From: Micromonospora chokoriensis
Lineage (GTDB): Bacteria; Actinomycetota; Actinomycetes; Mycobacteriales; Micromonosporaceae
DNA: 64,000 nucleotides
Assembly: GCF_000718555.1 (NCBI RefSeq)
Contig: NZ_JOAN01000014.1
Coordinates: forward strand, 62,001 to 126,000
Reading direction: 5' to 3'
Shown: positions 26,916-36,517 of the stretch, in pieces
How positions within the stretch are numbered: position 1 is the first letter of the stretch
Layout of the letters: the number at the start of each line of letters is the position of its first letter
Program-made: the position numbers and the translations under genes
The notes under the pieces: model-generated
What the model saw: the letters and a program-made list of their open reading frames with translations, nothing else
Database searches by the model: none
Told to the model about the DNA's origin: nothing

Positions 26916-27114
26916 GGCGCTGACGGGGCGTTGTTGGAGTGACGAGCCCGGGTGTCGGGAGTTCACCATGCCCTCTCGCCCGGCAACCGATCGCTAACGC
27001 AACGGTTGATGCTGAGTAGCTGTCGAGGGGTCAGTTCGACTACTGGGCATCAAGTGATCATCGGACGAGCCGCGCTGGACGGAGGTCGGGGCGATCCCGA
27101 CCGCTAGTGGACGG

Positions 27115-29376
27115 TCAGGCGGAGGCGGCCAGGCCGTCCCGCCCATGGACCAACGGCGGGAAGGGTATCGCCCGCACCGTGCCGGGTGGAGCGCCAACGT
27201 CGACCATCGGCCGGCGTACGGCTGACCTTGCGGACGTCGTACGGACCGACGCCTCGGGTCGGCCGGTGTCCCGGGGCCAGCGACTGTTCGGTGCCGGGGA
27301 TGCCGCGGTGGCCTGGGCCGACGGCACATCGCCCGTCGACGTGACGGCGCGGAGTCGGCGAGCGCCCGGCGCACGGTTGGCCCCAGAAGTCGTCAGCGCC
27401 GGTCGGGTGGCCATCGTCGGAGTGCGACTGCGTCGCTCTCGCGGTGCCGGGCTGGTGGCACCGCCCGGGCCCGCCGGGGCCAGTGCCGCGAGGACGGCGT
27501 CGAGGCTGGCCGGAGGGCGGACGGCGTCGAGGCTGGCCGGAGGGCGGACGGTGTCGAGGCGCACGACCTCGGCCGGTCGCGTGATCGAGCCGCCGACCGT
27601 AGTACCAGCGGCACCAGCCTGGTCCGTGCCAGCGGGGTCGAGGCGCCCGACGTCGGCGGCCCGGCGATGGAAGACGGCCCGCAGCGCGCGGGGCAACCGC
27701 TCGGCGGCGACCTGGCGCAGCGCGGGCGCGGCGAACGCGTACCCGTCGACGCGGTGGGGGAGCAGCAGCCCGGCGGCGACCAGCCCGCGTAGCGCGGGTG
27801 CGGACCGGCCAGGTGCCCAGCCGAGCGCCCGGTCCAGGGCCGCGCCGGAGATCGGGCCACCGAGGGTGCCAGCGGCCATCAGCACCGCCCGCCCTTCACC
27901 ATCGAGGTGGTCCAGTTCGGCGTTGACGGCCCGGCGTACCGCCTCGGGCAGCCCGAGCGCCGCCGGATCGGCACCGTCCGCGACCGACGTGACGTACGCG
28001 GCCGCGTGCCCGGGGCGGCCTCCCACCAGCGGCAGTAGCCGGTCGACCAGGGCCACCGGCTGCCCGGCCCGGGTGAGTAGTTGGCGCAACAGCCGCCCGG
28101 ACTGCACCGTGGCCAGCGGTCGGATCGTCACCCGTCGCGCCGGGCCGGGCCGGGTGTCGGCCCACTGCGGTTGGTGCACGGTGAGCAGCGCCAGCGGCAG
28201 CCCGCGCTCGGTCGCCGCGCTGAACAGCGCGTGCAGGAACCGACTCACCGCCGGTGCGGCCCGGTCCAGGTCGTCGACGGCCACGATCAGCGGCCGGTGG
28301 GCGGCCAGGCGCAGCAGGACCTCCCGGCAGATCGCCGCGCCGGCGAGGGCGGCGGCCGAACCGTCCGGGGTGGTCAGCAGCCGCTGGAGCGCCGGGACCG
28401 CGGTGGCCACCCGGGTCGGCGGGAACAGCGGCGTCAGGGCGGCGACGAGCCGGTCGTGGACCGCCGCCGGGCCGTCGCCGCGCCGGATCCCGGCGAAGCC
28501 GCGGAGCAACTCCGCGACCGGCGCCAACACCTGATCGGGGTACGGCTGGCAGGCCGCCACGCACCAGCGCACCGACACTCCGTCCACCGTGGTGAGCCCA
28601 CGGGTCAACTCGTGCAGCAGCCGACTGCGGCCACTGCCGGTGGGGCCGACCAGGGAGATCCAGCGCGGGTTGCGCTCCCGGATGGCCCAGCCCAGCTGAT
28701 CGCGGATGGTGGCCAGCTCGCGGCGGCGACCGATCAACGGGCCGTCGTGCCGGTCGGCGCCGGGGCGTACCGGACCGATGGCGTGCCAGACCGGCACCGG
28801 CGGCACCCGGCCGCCGACCGGCACCGGTTCCAGCTGACGCTGGGTGATCAGGCCGGCGGTGGCGCGGGCGGTGGCCGCGCAGAGCGCGACGGCGCCGGGT
28901 GGCGCGTACTCCTGCAGGCGGGCAGCGGTGGTGATCACCGCGCCGCTGGCCGCGCCGTGCCCGCCGGTGACGGCGGCGCCCAGGTCGACCACGACCTCGC
29001 CGGTGGCGACACCGACGCGGACACGCAGCCGGATGTCGTCGACCATGGGTCGGCGGTCCAGCGCGGCCTGGATCTCGAGTCCGGCGCGCACCGCCCGGTA
29101 CGCGTCGAAGCCGTCGGAGTGCCGGGCCCCGAAGAGCGCCATCACGGCGTCGCCGACGTACTTCTCCACCACCCCGTGCCACCGGTGCAGCACACCCGCG
29201 ACGGTGTCGAAGTAGGCCCGCTGCAACGCCCGGACGTCCTCCGGGTCGAGTCGGTCCACCAGCGCGGTGGAACCGACGATGTCGGCGAAGAGGACGGTGA
29301 CGATGCGCCTCTCCTGAGGTACCGGCCAGAGCGGGGTCACGGTCCGCTGCGCGTCGATGACAATGCTGGTGGTCAT
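27115..29376 (-). CDS. Class III cyclase-like domain fused to AAA ATPase regulator, probably degenerate
   Basis: The 753-residue product begins with a class III nucleotide cyclase domain (about residues 20-200). The two metal aspartates remain (FADIVGS, Asp32; YVGDAVMALFG, Asp76). The usual VNTAARL block reads VITTAARL, so the transition-state asparagine appears to be replaced by threonine. An AAA/STAND-type ATPase follows (about 212-560); its P-loop is GPTGSGRS, with arginine in place of the catalytic lysine, and Walker B reads LIVAVDDLDRA. The tail after about 640 is Ser/Arg/Pro-rich with 9-residue repeats, not the TPR region expected. It probably acts as a regulator or scaffold with weak or no enzyme activity. 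ATG 29376 was chosen for MTTSIVID. It is divergent from a LuxR-type ATPase. Confidence 0.82.
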   Translation of the reverse strand: MTTSIVIDAQRTVTPLWPVPQERRIVTVLFADIVGSTALVDRLDPEDVRALQRAYFDTVAGVLHRWHGVVEKYVGDAVMALFGARHSDGFDAYRAVRAGLEIQAALDRRPMVDDIRLRVRVGVATGEVVVDLGAAVTGGHGAASGAVITTAARLQEYAPPGAVALCAATARATAGLITQRQLEPVPVGGRVPPVPVWHAIGPVRPGADRHDGPLIGRRRELATIRDQLGWAIRERNPRWISLVGPTGSGRSRLLHELTRGLTTVDGVSVRWCVAACQPYPDQVLAPVAELLRGFAGIRRGDGPAAVHDRLVAALTPLFPPTRVATAVPALQRLLTTPDGSAAALAGAAICREVLLRLAAHRPLIVAVDDLDRAAPAVSRFLHALFSAATERGLPLALLTVHQPQWADTRPGPARRVTIRPLATVQSGRLLRQLLTRAGQPVALVDRLLPLVGGRPGHAAAYVTSVADGADPAALGLPEAVRRAVNAELDHLDGEGRAVLMAAGTLGGPISGAALDRALGWAPGRSAPALRGLVAAGLLLPHRVDGYAFAAPALRQVAAERLPRALRAVFHRRAADVGRLDPAGTDQAGAAGTTVGGSITRPAEVVRLDTVRPPASLDAVRPPASLDAVLAALAPAGPGGATSPAPRERRSRTPTMATRPALTTSGANRAPGARRLRAVTSTGDVPSAQATAASPAPNSRWPRDTGRPEASVRTTSARSAVRRPMVDVGAPPGTVRAIPFPPLVHGRDGLAASA
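27492..27559 (-). repeat. Tandem 27-bp repeats in the ATPase tail
   Basis: Two exact 27-bp units (27492-27518, 27519-27545) and half of a third (to 27559) encode repeated VRPPASLDA segments near the C-terminus of the cyclase-ATPase protein. The array is prone to copy-number change. Confidence 0.85.
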
Positions 29377-29570
29377 GGGTATCGCACCGGCCTCTCTCCC
29401 CGCTGATGCCTGGTCACCTCCGGAGGTTGGCATTCCTGGGCCGACGGGGGATCTGCAGAACGACGTATGTCGGCCACCTGCAACCTTTAGTCGCAAAGTC
29501 GACGCGAGGAGTACCACAAGCGGCCGGCGGCCGTAGAACGCTATGGGGCACTGTGATTAGGCTGCGTGGC

Positions 29571-32468
29571 ATGGCCAGCGATGTGGACACCGCACCGCTC
29601 GTGGGCCGGGCCGAGCTGGTGCAGACGGTTCGGTCCGCGTTGCTCGGTGACGCCGCGCACGGGCAGACCGCAGGGGTCTTCCTGACCGGTGAGAGCGGTG
29701 TGGGAAAGACCCGGCTGTTGGGCGAGATCGGTGACCGGCTGCGGGAGCAGGGCGCCGTGGTGCTCACCGGCAGCTGCCTGGACATCGGCGACGCCTCCCC
29801 GCTGCACCCGCTGTTGCAGGCGCTGCGCCGGTTCGACGCCGAGGTGTCCACCTCGCACGCCCGCACCTCCTCGGCGGTGCGGGGGCTGTTGCAGATGTTC
29901 GCCGACGAGACCGCCGGCCCGGACGGCGCGGGCGCGCTGCTGGAGCGGGTCTCCCGTGGCCTGCACCTGATCGCCGAGGGTCGCCCGCTGGTGCTGATCC
30001 TGGACGACCTCCAGTGGGTCGACCGCAGCACCCGGCAGCTCCTGCTCTACCTGCTCGCCGGCCTCGGCGACCTCCAACTGTCGGTGCTGGCTGCGGTACG
30101 CGCCGAGTCGTTGCAGGGCGCACACCCGCTGCGCCGGGTGCTCACCGAATTGCGTCGGCTACGGACGGTCCGGGTGCTCGACCTGGCGCCGCTGGGCCGG
30201 GCCGACACCGAGACGCTCGCCGCCGCAGTGGTCGGCCGGACGCTGACCACCGACGCTGCCGAGCAGGTGTGGCAGCGCAGCGGCGGCAACCCGTTCGTCA
30301 TCGAGGAGTTGGCCCGGGATCTGCGCGACGGCCGCGACGGCCTGTCCGAGACTCTGCGGGAGATCTTCCTCGAGCGGGTCGACGCGCTGCCCCAGCACGC
30401 GCACGCGGTGGTGCACGCGGTGGCCGCCGGTGTCGAGCCGGTGCAGCACTGGCTGCTGGCCCAGGTGTTGGGGATGCCGGAGGACGAGCTGATCGCCGCG
30501 GCCCGGGCCGCGGTGGCGCACCGGCTGCTGGTCGGCGCCGACGACGGCTACCGGCTGCGGCACCGCCTCGTCGCCGAGGTGCTGGCACACGAACTGCTGC
30601 CGGCCGAGCGCTCCGGGCTGCACCGCCGCTACGCCGAGGCGTTGACCGCGGCGCCGGGCGAGCTGCACCAGGCCCGGCTGGCGCACCACTGGCGGCTGGC
30701 CGGTGAGCCGGCCCGGGCGTTGCCGGCGGCGGTGGCCGCCGCTCAGGAGGCCGAGCGGCTGCACGGTTACGCCGAGGCGCACCGGCACTGGTCGGCGGCG
30801 TTGCAGTTGGCCGCCGACCCAGGCCCCTTGACGGTGGACCGGGTCGAGTTGCTCGAGAACGCCGCCGAGGCGGCCCACCACTGTGGGGAGCACGCCCGCG
30901 CGCTGGCCCTGCTGGAGGAGTTGGCCGCGCTGTGGGGCGGCGAGCCGAGCTGCGCGCTGCACATCCGCCGCGCCCGCTATCTGGCCGCCGCCGGTCGCTC
31001 CGCGCTGGCCGAGGAGGAATATCAGCGGGCGCTGGAGGCTGCGGACTGCTCCCCACGGGACCGGGCGACCGCCGCCGCCCGCCTGGCCGAGCTGCTGCTA
31101 CACCTGGGTAGGTACGCCGACGCCGGCGAGCGGGCCCGCGAGGCGCTGGCGCTGGCCGAGAAGGTGGAGGGCTCGGCCACCGAGGTCGTGTTGGCCAGCT
31201 CGGCGCTGGGCTTCAGCGACGCCTGTCTGGAGGACCCGGACGCTGGTCTGGCGGTCATGCGGGACGCTTTGGACACCGCCGAGCGTGCCGGCCAGCCCGA
31301 GGACGTGGCGTGCGCGTACCTGCACCTGGCGGAGCTGCTGACTGGGCCGTTGAACATCCTCGAAGAGGGCGTGGTGGTGGCCCGGCGCGGTGCCGAGCGG
31401 GTGGCCGAGCTGGGGCTGGGCCGCACCTGGGGCACCCGGCTGCTGGCCATCGCCATCAACGGGCTGTTCCGAGTGGGTCAGTGGGCCGAGGCGGAGAAGG
31501 TGGTGGCTGCGGCCCTGCGGCACCGACCGTCCGGTGCGGACGCCGTGGAGCTGCTGCTGGCCCGGTGCCGGCTCTCGGTGGGCTACGGCGACATCGAGGC
31601 CGCCGGTCGGGACCTCGACGCGGTGGCGACCCTGCTCGCCGGTGGTGGGGCGCGACACGTCATTCCGCTGCTCACGCTGCGTTCCGGGCTGGCCATGTGG
31701 GAGGGGCGGCACGACGTGGCGCGGCTGGCGGTGCAGCGCGGCCTCACCGAGAGCCGCTCCGACGACGTGATGATCCTCTCCGCGCTGGTCTGGCACGGCC
31801 TGCGCGCCGAGGCAGAGGCGCACGCCAGCCGCACTGTGGAGGTGGACCCGACGGCGGTACGCCGGCTGCGCGACGTTGCCGAGCGGGTGGCCCGCAAGAG
31901 CGCCGGGGCGGCCCGGCCGGTGCGCTCGGTGGTGGAGGGCTTCCTGGCCCTGTGCGCCGCCGAGGTGAGCCGCCTCAACGGCAGCGACCCGGAGCTGTGG
32001 GCGGTGTCGGCCGCCGAGTGGGATCGACGCAACCACCCCTACCCGGCGGCGTACTCCCGGTTGCGACAGGCCGAGGCGCTGCTTGCTCGCCGCAGCCGGC
32101 TGGCGACCGCCGGCAAGCTGTTGCGCGAGGCGTACCGGGTGGCACAGGGGTTGGGCGCGGTGCCGTTGACCTCGGAGATCCGCGAGCTGGCCGGTCGGGC
32201 CCGGGTGTCGCTGGACGTGCACGACACCACCACCGGTACGCGGGGCGTGCCGGCCGGGGCGTCCGACGACGAGCTGACGGCGCTCACCGCACGGGAGCGG
32301 GAAGTGCTCGCGCTGGTCGCGGAGGGGCTGACCAACAAGGAGATCGGGCAGCGGCTGTTCATCAGCGAGCGGACCATCGGTGTGCACGTGTCGCACATCT
32401 TCGACAAGCTCCAGGTCCGTACCCGGGTGCAGGCAAGCGCGATCCAGTTGCGCAACCAACGGGGCTGA
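29571..32468 (+). CDS. LuxR-family ATPase regulator (LAL type)
   Basis: This 965-residue protein has the LAL layout. The N-terminal ATPase starts LVGRAELVQTVRSALLG with intact Walker A TGESGVGKT (about residue 40) and Walker B LVLILDDLQW. A long helical TPR-like middle follows, and the C-terminal LuxR helix-turn-helix reads LTAREREVLALVAEGLTNKEIGQRLFISERTIGVHVSHIF. Such proteins activate catabolic or secondary-metabolite genes. ATG 29571 was chosen; GTG 29553 six codons earlier is possible. It shares a 194-bp divergent region with the cyclase-ATPase gene, suggesting joint regulation. Confidence 0.93.
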   Translation: MASDVDTAPLVGRAELVQTVRSALLGDAAHGQTAGVFLTGESGVGKTRLLGEIGDRLREQGAVVLTGSCLDIGDASPLHPLLQALRRFDAEVSTSHARTSSAVRGLLQMFADETAGPDGAGALLERVSRGLHLIAEGRPLVLILDDLQWVDRSTRQLLLYLLAGLGDLQLSVLAAVRAESLQGAHPLRRVLTELRRLRTVRVLDLAPLGRADTETLAAAVVGRTLTTDAAEQVWQRSGGNPFVIEELARDLRDGRDGLSETLREIFLERVDALPQHAHAVVHAVAAGVEPVQHWLLAQVLGMPEDELIAAARAAVAHRLLVGADDGYRLRHRLVAEVLAHELLPAERSGLHRRYAEALTAAPGELHQARLAHHWRLAGEPARALPAAVAAAQEAERLHGYAEAHRHWSAALQLAADPGPLTVDRVELLENAAEAAHHCGEHARALALLEELAALWGGEPSCALHIRRARYLAAAGRSALAEEEYQRALEAADCSPRDRATAAARLAELLLHLGRYADAGERAREALALAEKVEGSATEVVLASSALGFSDACLEDPDAGLAVMRDALDTAERAGQPEDVACAYLHLAELLTGPLNILEEGVVVARRGAERVAELGLGRTWGTRLLAIAINGLFRVGQWAEAEKVVAAALRHRPSGADAVELLLARCRLSVGYGDIEAAGRDLDAVATLLAGGGARHVIPLLTLRSGLAMWEGRHDVARLAVQRGLTESRSDDVMILSALVWHGLRAEAEAHASRTVEVDPTAVRRLRDVAERVARKSAGAARPVRSVVEGFLALCAAEVSRLNGSDPELWAVSAAEWDRRNHPYPAAYSRLRQAEALLARRSRLATAGKLLREAYRVAQGLGAVPLTSEIRELAGRARVSLDVHDTTTGTRGVPAGASDDELTALTAREREVLALVAEGLTNKEIGQRLFISERTIGVHVSHIFDKLQVRTRVQASAIQLRNQRG

Positions 32469-32478
32469 CTGACCACTT

Positions 32479-32518
32479 CGACGTATCCCGGCGCGCGTGT
32501 GCGTGCCGGGATACGTCG
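32479..32518 (+). terminator. Terminator after the LuxR-type gene
   Basis: A perfect 14-bp stem (32479-32492 against 32505-32518) encloses a 12-base loop and is followed by TTCTACT. It begins 10 bases after the stop codon. Confidence 0.8.
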
Positions 32519-32608
32519 TTCTACTGATCCGGCGGGCGGGTGCCGGCTGAGAGGCTGGGCCCCGTCGACGACGGCACGGGGGATGCCGCCGACCACCATG
32601 GAGGAGAG

Positions 32609-33379
32609 ATGACCGAACCCGTCTGGGGGCCCGTGCAGCGGGACATCGTCGACCTGCTCGCCGACCATCCCGCGGACGTGCCGGCCGTGGTCGATCACCT
32701 GACCAAACTCCAGGACATGCTGGTCCGGCTGCCTCCGTTGGAGGACAGCTGCCCGTTGGCCGACTTCAACAGGCTCTACCTGACCATCACCAGCAGCGTG
32801 CTGGACGGGCTGTACGACGACCGCTTCGTCGATCCGGTCTTTCTCTCCCGGCTCGACGTCGAGTTCGCAGCGCGGTATTTCGACGCGATGCGGCTCTGGA
32901 CCGACTCCAGCCCCGGCACCCCGAAGGCGTGGTCGTGCCTCTTCGAGCGGATGCAGGGGCCGGACGCCCGTCCGCTGCCCTCGGCGGCGGCCGGGGTGAA
33001 CGCGCACATCAACTTCGACCTGCCGTTCGCCCTGGTGACCACGTTCGACCACCTGGAGTCGGAGCCGGTCGACGGCAGCGACCAGCACCACGACTACCTC
33101 GAGATCAACAATATCTTCGCCGACAAGATCCCCGGCCTGCGCCGTGGCTATCTGGAGCGGTGGCAACTGCTCATCGACATGCTCAACGGCGACATCGACG
33201 ACTGGTACCAGGGGGAACTGGTCGAGTACACCCGCGATGTCGCCTGGCGTAACGCGCAGAAGATCTGGCGGTGCCGGCACGACCCGGACGCCCGCGAGTG
33301 TGAGCGCACACGGCTGGACGACAACGCCGCGGCGCTCGGACGGCTGCTGCTCTCGCCCCTCGGGGCGTTCCTGCAGTAG
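32609..33379 (+). CDS. DUF5995 family protein
   Basis: The 256-residue protein resembles the actinobacterial DUF5995 family, of unknown function. It has no signal peptide or membrane segment. Recognisable blocks are DRFVDPVFLSRLDVEFAARYFDAM, AGVNAHINFDLPFALVTT and DYLEINNIFADKIPGL. The conserved histidine in NAHINFDLP and several aspartates suggest a metal- or phosphate-binding pocket, which is inference. The start ATG 32609 has GGAGGAGAG directly upstream. Confidence 0.85.
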   Translation: MTEPVWGPVQRDIVDLLADHPADVPAVVDHLTKLQDMLVRLPPLEDSCPLADFNRLYLTITSSVLDGLYDDRFVDPVFLSRLDVEFAARYFDAMRLWTDSSPGTPKAWSCLFERMQGPDARPLPSAAAGVNAHINFDLPFALVTTFDHLESEPVDGSDQHHDYLEINNIFADKIPGLRRGYLERWQLLIDMLNGDIDDWYQGELVEYTRDVAWRNAQKIWRCRHDPDARECERTRLDDNAAALGRLLLSPLGAFLQ

Positions 33380-33393
33380 CCGGGACGGGGGGT

Positions 33394-33432
33394 CCCCGCG
33401 CTCCGCCCCGTGGGGGGCGGCGGAGCGCGGGG
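33394..33432 (+). terminator. Strong terminator hairpin
   Basis: A perfect 14-bp stem (CCCCGCGCTCCGCC at 33394-33407 against 33419-33432) with an 11-base loop starts 14 bases after the DUF5995 stop. Confidence 0.75.
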
Positions 33433-33527
33433 GCGCGTCCCACCAGTTCCACCCCGGCGTGGTCGCCCGAGGTCCGGTCGACCACGAAAGGGGACAGCCG
33501 GTCGGCTCGGGGGGTGTCGACCGTCTG

Positions 33528-33566
33528 CCACCGCCGGCCGGCCCGGGGGGTGCCGGCCGGCGGTGG
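33528..33566. other. Second strong hairpin in a gene-free stretch
   Basis: A perfect 15-bp stem (CCACCGCCGGCCGGC at 33528-33542 against 33552-33566) with a 9-base loop lies 96 bases beyond the previous terminator. The stretch 33380-33646 has no convincing gene. The hairpin may back up termination or be a processed RNA end. Confidence 0.55.
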
Positions 33567-33646
33567 GGGGACCGCCCGAGCGGGCTCAGGTCGACGGCGT
33601 GCAGATCCGGGGGTGTCGGCGGGCTCGTATCGGGTACGCCCGCGCC

Positions 33647-33760
33647 ATGACCGTCCTGGCTCGGCGTCGGCCCGCCGCCCGCCCCCGACCCGCGCGGCCC
33701 GGCCCTCTACGGCCGGGTGGCCCGGTGCCGCGACCCACCGTTCGGCCCGGCGCGAAATGA
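33647..33760 (+). CDS. 37-residue Arg/Pro-rich leader ORF
   Basis: ATG 33647 opens a 37-codon ORF starting MTVLARRRPAARPRPARPGP and ending in an ATGA overlap with the next gene. It is almost entirely arginine, proline, alanine and glycine. No good ribosome binding site is visible, so translation could be leaderless. The exact overlap and the clustered Pro codons fit a translation-coupling leader, but chance is possible in DNA this GC-rich. Confidence 0.3.
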   Translation: MTVLARRRPAARPRPARPGPLRPGGPVPRPTVRPGAK

Positions 33761-34158
33761 CAGGCGTCGCGACGCGGTTTCCGTTCCGCTTCGATCCGGT
33801 GTTCCGCCCGGTGCTGGCGCTGCTGGGAGTCCGTCCAGCGACGGCCTGGGTCGCTGTCACCGAGCGGGATCTGATGATCCGGTACGGGCCGTGGCGGCTG
33901 CGGACCGACCGGGACAACATCACCGCCGTCGAGTTGAGCGGGCCGTACCGCTGGTGGCGGGCGATCGGCCCGCACCTGTCGCTTGCCGACGGGGGTGTGA
34001 CCTTCGGCAGTAGCGCGGCCGGCGGGATCTGCCTGCGCTTCGGCGTACCGGTGCCGGCGCTGGTGCCCGGCGGGCGGCCGCGGCACCCGGCGGCCACGGT
34101 GACCGTCGCCGATCCACCCGCGCTGGCGCGGTTGCTCGCCGTCCCGGACTTCTCCTGA
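33757..34158 (+). CDS. Conserved hypothetical protein, PH-like
   Basis: This 133-residue protein starts MTGVATRFPFRFDPVFRPVL. It contains short beta-strand-like blocks (AWVAVTERDLMIRYGPWRLRTDRDNITAVELSG) typical of small actinobacterial PH-domain-like proteins of unknown function. There is no signal peptide; a weak hydrophobic patch lies near residue 18. Its ATG overlaps the stop of a 37-codon Arg/Pro-rich ORF. Confidence 0.72.
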   Translation: MTGVATRFPFRFDPVFRPVLALLGVRPATAWVAVTERDLMIRYGPWRLRTDRDNITAVELSGPYRWWRAIGPHLSLADGGVTFGSSAAGGICLRFGVPVPALVPGGRPRHPAATVTVADPPALARLLAVPDFS

Positions 34159-34245
34159 GCAGGCAGAACAGGTCTCCGGTTCCGCCGACCGGGCACCGGG
34201 GCACCGCCTACCGTCAGGGCAGGACCTGTGAGGGTGGGACTGGCG

Positions 34246-36342
34246 ATGGGTGACGAGCACCGGGCGAAAGCACGACGCTGGGGCGGACGCCGCCACGCGC
34301 CGACCGGGCCGGACCCGGCGCTGCGGGCGGCCCGCGATCCGGCCCGCCCCCACCGGGGCGGCCGGCCAGGGGTCGTGGTGCCCGAACGCGTGGCCAGCCC
34401 GGCCAAGTCGGCGCCGCCGACCAGCCCACTGCGCCGGTGGCTCTTCCAGCACCAGGTGCAGCCACCCGGCCCCGAGGCGGTCGAGGGGCAGAACCGTCGG
34501 CACCCGTGGTGGCAGGTGATGTGCCTGACCGGCGTGGACTACTTCTCCACGCTGTCGTATCTGCCGGGTATCGCGGCGGTGGCCGCCGGTGCGCTCTCCC
34601 CGTTGGCGACCCTGTTGATCGTCGTGCTCACCCTGTTCGGCATGCTGCCGATGTACCGGCGGGTGGCCCAGGAGAGCCCGCACGGTCAGGGATCGGTGGC
34701 GATGCTGGAGCATCTGTTGCCGTTCTGGCGGGGCAAGATCTTCGTCCTCGTACTGCTCGGCTTCGTGGCCACCTCCTGGATCATCACGATCACCCTCTCC
34801 TCGGCCGACGCCACCGTGCACCTGATGGAGAACCCGTACCTGCCGGACACCCCGCACGGGTCCCTGGTGCCGGTCGTGGTGACGGTGGTGCTGCTGCTCA
34901 TCCTCGGCGGGGTGTTCCTGCTCGGCTTCCGCGAGGCGGTGGTCGTGGCCATCCCGCTGGTCGCGGTCTTCCTGGTGCTCAACGCGGTGATCGTCGTGGT
35001 CGCGCTGACTCTGATCGTCCGGGATCCGGGCATTGTGTCGAACTGGACCGCCGCGGTGACCACGAACGGCGGCGGACCGGGCCACGTGCTGCTCACCGCC
35101 GTGTTGGCGTTCCCGCTGCTGGTGCTGGGGCTGTCCGGATTCGAGACCGGGGTCAGCATGATGCCCCTGGTCGCGGTCGACGGGTCGGACAAGCAGGCCC
35201 GGCTCGCCTCCCGGATCCGCAACACGCGCCGGCTGCTCACCACCGCTGCGCTGATCATGTCGGTGTACCTGATCTCGACGACCTTCGTGACCACGGCACT
35301 CATCCCGAAGGAGGAGTTCCGGCCGGGCGGCGCTGCGAACGGGCGGGCGCTGGCGTACCTGGCGCACACCCACCTGGGTGAGGTGTTCGGCACCGTCTAC
35401 GACGTGAGCAGTGTGCTCATCCTCTGGTTCGCCGGCGCCTCGGCGATGGCCGGGCTGATCAACATTGTGCCGCGCTACCTGCCGTCGTACGGCATGGCGC
35501 CGGAGTGGGCCCGGGCGGTACGCCCGGTGGTGATCGTCTACACCGTCGTCAGCGTCGCCATCACGATCGCCTTCCGCGCCGACGTCAACGCACAGGCCGG
35601 CGCGTACGCCACCGGCATCCTGGCGATGATGGTCTCCGGCTCGGTGGCGGTGATGATCTCCGCGGCCCGTCGTCGCCAGCGGGCCTCCGCGATCGGCTTC
35701 ACCGTGCTGACGTTGGTGCTGCTGTACGCGCTGCTGGAGAACGTCGTCGAAGAGCCGGACGGGATCACCATCTCCGCCCTGTTCATCCTCGGCATCATCG
35801 TGGTCTCGTTGGTCTCCCGGGTGACCCGGACCACCGAGCTGCGCGCCGAGCGGATCGAGTTCGACGAGCCGGCTCGTCGGTTCATCACCGAGTCGCTGGC
35901 GCACGACGGGCAGCTGCACCTGATCGCGAACAAGCGGCAGACGGGGTCGGTGAAGGAGTACACGCTCAAGGAGCGGGCGCAGCGCGGGATGAATCCGGTG
36001 CCCGGTGCCGCGGACGTGCTGTTCCTGGAGATCGATGTGGTCGATCCGTCGGAGTTCAGTCAGGTGCTGCGTGTGCACGGCATCGAGGTGGGCGGCTTCC
36101 GGGTGCTGCGGGCCAACAGCCCGGCCGCGCCAAACGCGATCGCCGCGATCCTGCTGGCCCTGCGGGACGCCACCGGGGTTCGGCCGCACGCGCACTTCGA
36201 GTGGTCGGAGGGGAGCCCGATCGCCCACCTGGCGCGCTACCTCATCCTGGGGCGGGGGGATACCCCGCCGGTGGTTCGGGAGATCATCCGCCGGACCGAG
36301 CGGGACCGGCTGCGTCGGCCCGGCATCCACGTCGGCGGGTGA
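34246..36342 (+). CDS. APC-superfamily permease with C-terminal cytoplasmic domain
   Basis: This large membrane protein (698 residues from ATG 34246) has a basic, disordered N-terminus of about 85 residues, then [23 protein letters not shown], the APC first-helix signature, and about 12 transmembrane segments to residue 535. A 160-residue soluble domain follows, with [27 protein letters not shown] and [15 protein letters not shown], which may be a regulatory domain. Amino acid or potassium transport is plausible; the substrate is open. GTG 34228 is an alternative start. Confidence 0.85.
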   Translation: MGDEHRAKARRWGGRRHAPTGPDPALRAARDPARPHRGGRPGVVVPERVASPAKSAPPTSPLRRWLFQHQVQPPGPEAVEGQNRRHPWWQVMCLTGVDYFSTLSYLPGIAAVAAGALSPLATLLIVVLTLFGMLPMYRRVAQESPHGQGSVAMLEHLLPFWRGKIFVLVLLGFVATSWIITITLSSADATVHLMENPYLPDTPHGSLVPVVVTVVLLLILGGVFLLGFREAVVVAIPLVAVFLVLNAVIVVVALTLIVRDPGIVSNWTAAVTTNGGGPGHVLLTAVLAFPLLVLGLSGFETGVSMMPLVAVDGSDKQARLASRIRNTRRLLTTAALIMSVYLISTTFVTTALIPKEEFRPGGAANGRALAYLAHTHLGEVFGTVYDVSSVLILWFAGASAMAGLINIVPRYLPSYGMAPEWARAVRPVVIVYTVVSVAITIAFRADVNAQAGAYATGILAMMVSGSVAVMISAARRRQRASAIGFTVLTLVLLYALLENVVEEPDGITISALFILGIIVVSLVSRVTRTTELRAERIEFDEPARRFITESLAHDGQLHLIANKRQTGSVKEYTLKERAQRGMNPVPGAADVLFLEIDVVDPSEFSQVLRVHGIEVGGFRVLRANSPAAPNAIAAILLALRDATGVRPHAHFEWSEGSPIAHLARYLILGRGDTPPVVREIIRRTERDRLRRPGIHVGG

Positions 36343-36517
36343 CGTCGATGCCGGTCTGACAGCTTTTGAAGATGAACGAGGGCACTATTCACGTTCACAC
36401 CTTCTTGTCCGTATTGCGGATCTATCGTGACGTTTGGTGGCCGGCGAGCATGTCGAGCCCCCCGCGCCCGAATCGGCGCGCGGTCACGCCACGTACGCAG
36501 GAAGGTAGGCACCGTTG

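Larger units (their letters stand above)
26676..27059. repeat. 384-bp non-coding composite bounded by inverted repeats
   Basis: The outer ends are imperfect inverted repeats. GATCACTTGATACTGAGTAG begins at 26676, and the reverse complement of the right end (to 27059) reads GATCACTTGATGCCCAGTAG. A CCGTTGCGTT block is shared farther in: directly at 26703, and on the opposite strand at about 26996-27005. No credible gene lies inside and I see no clear target duplication. Two further palindromes are nested within it. It looks like a MITE-like or REP-like composite insertion in the gap 26626-27114; nothing else is recognisable there. Confidence 0.6.

Noticed and set aside
26711..26923. 70-codon ORF crossing the nested palindromes
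   Set aside because: It spans the inverted repeats, lacks a ribosome binding site and shows no protein-like pattern.
33586..36330. 914-codon minus-strand open frame opposite the APC permease
   Set aside because: The translation is dominated by Arg, His, Gly and Asp typical of antisense frames in GC-rich DNA, while the plus strand encodes a clear membrane protein.
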